A stretch of 64,000 nt of DNA from JACCXM01 sp046328335 (GTDB lineage Bacteria; Chloroflexota; Chloroflexia; Thermomicrobiales; UBA6265): the NCBI GenBank assembly GCA_046328335.1, contig JAXLWU010000026.1, positions 1 to 64,000 of the forward strand. The letters are read 5' to 3'. The position numbers and the translations under genes were made by a program. This document shows, piece by piece, positions 62,920 to 64,000 of the stretch (position 1 is the stretch's first letter; the number at the start of each line of letters is the position of its first letter). The notes beneath the pieces were generated by a model that saw nothing but the letters and a program-made list of their open reading frames with translations, had not been told where the DNA came from and ran no database searches.

Positions 62920-63296
62920 TCCGGGGGCGAGGGCCGAGTCTTCAAGAGTCTTCCTCGTTCGCACGCCAAGCCGGCACGAGTCCCTTTGGCCGGAGTGACC
63001 AGGCCAGCCCGTCTCGCGATGAAGAGCGAGAGGGGCATTTCACTGTGGCGGGCTCGTGCAATAGCGGTGTTGTTCCGATTGAAAGAGGGACCTCGGAGTG
63101 TGCTCGCCACGTGGAACGACGAGGTTCCTCGCCGCGGCTCGGAACGACATCATGCTCTCCCCGCGGTTGGAGCGTGCTGACGCGGTTATGAGCGGCGCGG
63201 GCGACGCAAGCGTCGCACCCTACGCGATGGGTTGTAGGGGCGAGGCTTGCCTCGCCCCACGTCCGGTGTCACGGTGTTTGGTGGACACGGGGTGCG
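62920..63296. repeat. Intergenic region filled with dispersed repeats
   Basis: 63066-63150 carries the SFRGTR-type repeat (GGAACGACGAGGTTCCTCGC, CTCGGAACGACATC). 63197-63224 and 63234-63258 carry two head-to-head copies of the GTAGGGGCGA palindrome family. No gene is seen. Confidence 0.65.
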
Positions 63297-63785
63297 TTAC
63301 CCCGCGTGGCGGAAGCCGGCGGCGCGCATCTCCAGGGGCGGCGCGTCAGAGAACGAACGCGCCTCGATCACTTCGGCCACCAGCACCACCGAATCTCCGG
63401 CGGCGACCTCGTCCCGGACGTCACAGAGGACGTAGCCGAGACTCTCGGCAAGCGCGGGCGGCCCGCCAGCCGTGGCGACCACCGCCAGCTCGAGTGCAGC
63501 GAACTTGTCCCCGGCGCGCGCCTTGGGCCGGCCGAGCGCCGCCGCGAGCGCCTTCTGATCGTCGCGCAGCGGGCAGATCGCGAAGCGGCCGCTGGCGCGG
63601 ATCAGCGGCAGGGTGGAACTGTCGTTCTCGACGGAGACCATCACTAAAGACGGCTCGAACGACGCCTGGCTCAACCAGTTCGCGGTGAACACGCCACGCT
63701 CGCCCTCATGCTCCGCGGTGACGGCGTAGAGCCCGTAGGTGAAATCCCGCAGCACTTTCTTTTTGGCTGCCGCATCGAGCGCCAT
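63297..63785 (-). CDS. Flavin reductase-like FMN-binding protein
   Basis: A 162-residue FMN-binding flavin-reductase-like protein. RDFTYGLYAVTAEHEGERGV, FTANWLSQASFEPSLVMVSV and GYVLCDVRDEVAAGDSVVLV are family signatures, and the core spans residues 10-150. Such proteins reduce flavin for two-component monooxygenases or act as stand-alone reductases. The gene starts two bases after the oligoendopeptidase stop, so both form an operon. It ends near the repeat-filled region to the left. Confidence 0.85.
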   Translation of the reverse strand: MALDAAAKKKVLRDFTYGLYAVTAEHEGERGVFTANWLSQASFEPSLVMVSVENDSSTLPLIRASGRFAICPLRDDQKALAAALGRPKARAGDKFAALELAVVATAGGPPALAESLGYVLCDVRDEVAAGDSVVLVAEVIEARSFSDAPPLEMRAAGFRHAG

Positions 63786-63787
63786 GC

Positions 63788-64000
63788 CTACCCCGCCAAC
63801 GCTTCCAGGCGATCGACATAGCCGCTGAGCATGGCGAACGCGCGCGCGATCGGTTCCGGTGAGGACATGTCCACCCCCGCCTCGCGCAGGGCGACGATCG
63901 AATCGACCGATCCCCCGGCGCGGAGGAAGGCGAGATAGCGCTCCCGCGCTGGTTCGCCCTCAGCGAGGATCGCTTGCGAGAGGGCCGCCGCGGCGGAGAT
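63788..64000 (-). CDS. pepF: Oligoendopeptidase F (M3B), C-terminal end, partial
   Basis: Only the last 70 residues lie in the window, the rest beyond base 64000. They read ISAAAALSQAILAEGEPARE, RYLAFLRAGGSVDSIVALRE, AGVDMSSPEPIARAFAMLSG and YVDRLEALAG, which is the typical end of M3-family oligoendopeptidase F, a cytoplasmic zinc peptidase. The zinc motif is outside the window. TAG at 63788 is followed two bases later by the flavin reductase ATG. The identification rests on the C-terminal signature only. Confidence 0.8.
   Translation of the reverse strand: MSAAAALSQAILAEGEPARERYLAFLRAGGSVDSIVALREAGVDMSSPEPIARAFAMLSGYVDRLEALAG

Overview
The window is GC-rich bacterial chromosomal DNA with tightly spaced gene pairs, GGAGG-type ribosome binding sites, frequent GTG/TTG starts and many perfect palindromes between convergent genes. 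Several gene families point to a Chloroflexota bacterium close to Thermomicrobia: a pair of Agl23-like (TIGR03663-type) membrane proteins, an F420-type FrhB reductase, ScyD/ScyE-type propellers, and a set of exported Cys-rich proteins sharing one Tat-like leader. This placement is inference from gene content; there is no rRNA or marker gene in the window. No tRNA, rRNA, CRISPR array or prophage was seen.

Layout. 0-7.7 kb: metabolic genes (PHP metallohydrolase, 3-hydroxyacyl-CoA dehydrogenase, PRC-barrel protein, cupredoxin, M20 peptidase, PLP enzyme of Cys/Met metabolism). 7.9-14.4 kb: a six-gene minus-strand sulfate-assimilation and siroheme operon with a clear sigma-70-type promoter, a long leader holding a small ORF, precorrin-2 dehydrogenase, SUMT, APS reductase, siroheme sulfite/nitrite reductase, an FrhB/F420-type iron-sulfur flavoprotein and an unknown protein. 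14.5-28 kb: exported proteins, a P450, a Uma2 nuclease, a phytoene-desaturase-like flavoprotein, an AT-richer OLD-family ATPase that looks acquired, a toxin-antitoxin pair, a glycine-oxidase-like flavoprotein and DUF503. 28.1-36.0 kb: one very large surface protein locus (collagen-like stalk, tandem YadA-head-like repeats, C-terminal S74 intramolecular chaperone), interrupted by frameshifts. 36-48 kb: membrane and exported proteins, a 641-residue Cys-rich protein, a broken response regulator, and the Agl23-like pair. 48-58.5 kb: isochorismatase, M13 peptidase, an ECF sigma factor coupled to a membrane anti-sigma-like protein with an NHL propeller, glutaminyl cyclase, VOC and SnoaL-like proteins, and a second ScyD. 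58.8-64 kb: small membrane proteins, an ammonium transporter, a flavin reductase and the end of an oligoendopeptidase F gene.

The most interesting biology is (i) the sulfur operon, which suggests a split F420H2-dependent sulfite reductase made of separate FrhB and siroheme subunits and whose coding regions have absorbed three different kinds of dispersed repeat; (ii) the giant self-processing adhesin; (iii) the ECF/NHL sensor pair; and (iv) a recurring family of Tat-exported Cys-rich proteins. At least four dispersed repeat families (two palindromic, one SFRGTR-type, one purine/pyrimidine low-complexity type) recur across the window. Function assignments rest on reading motifs by eye; no database search was possible.
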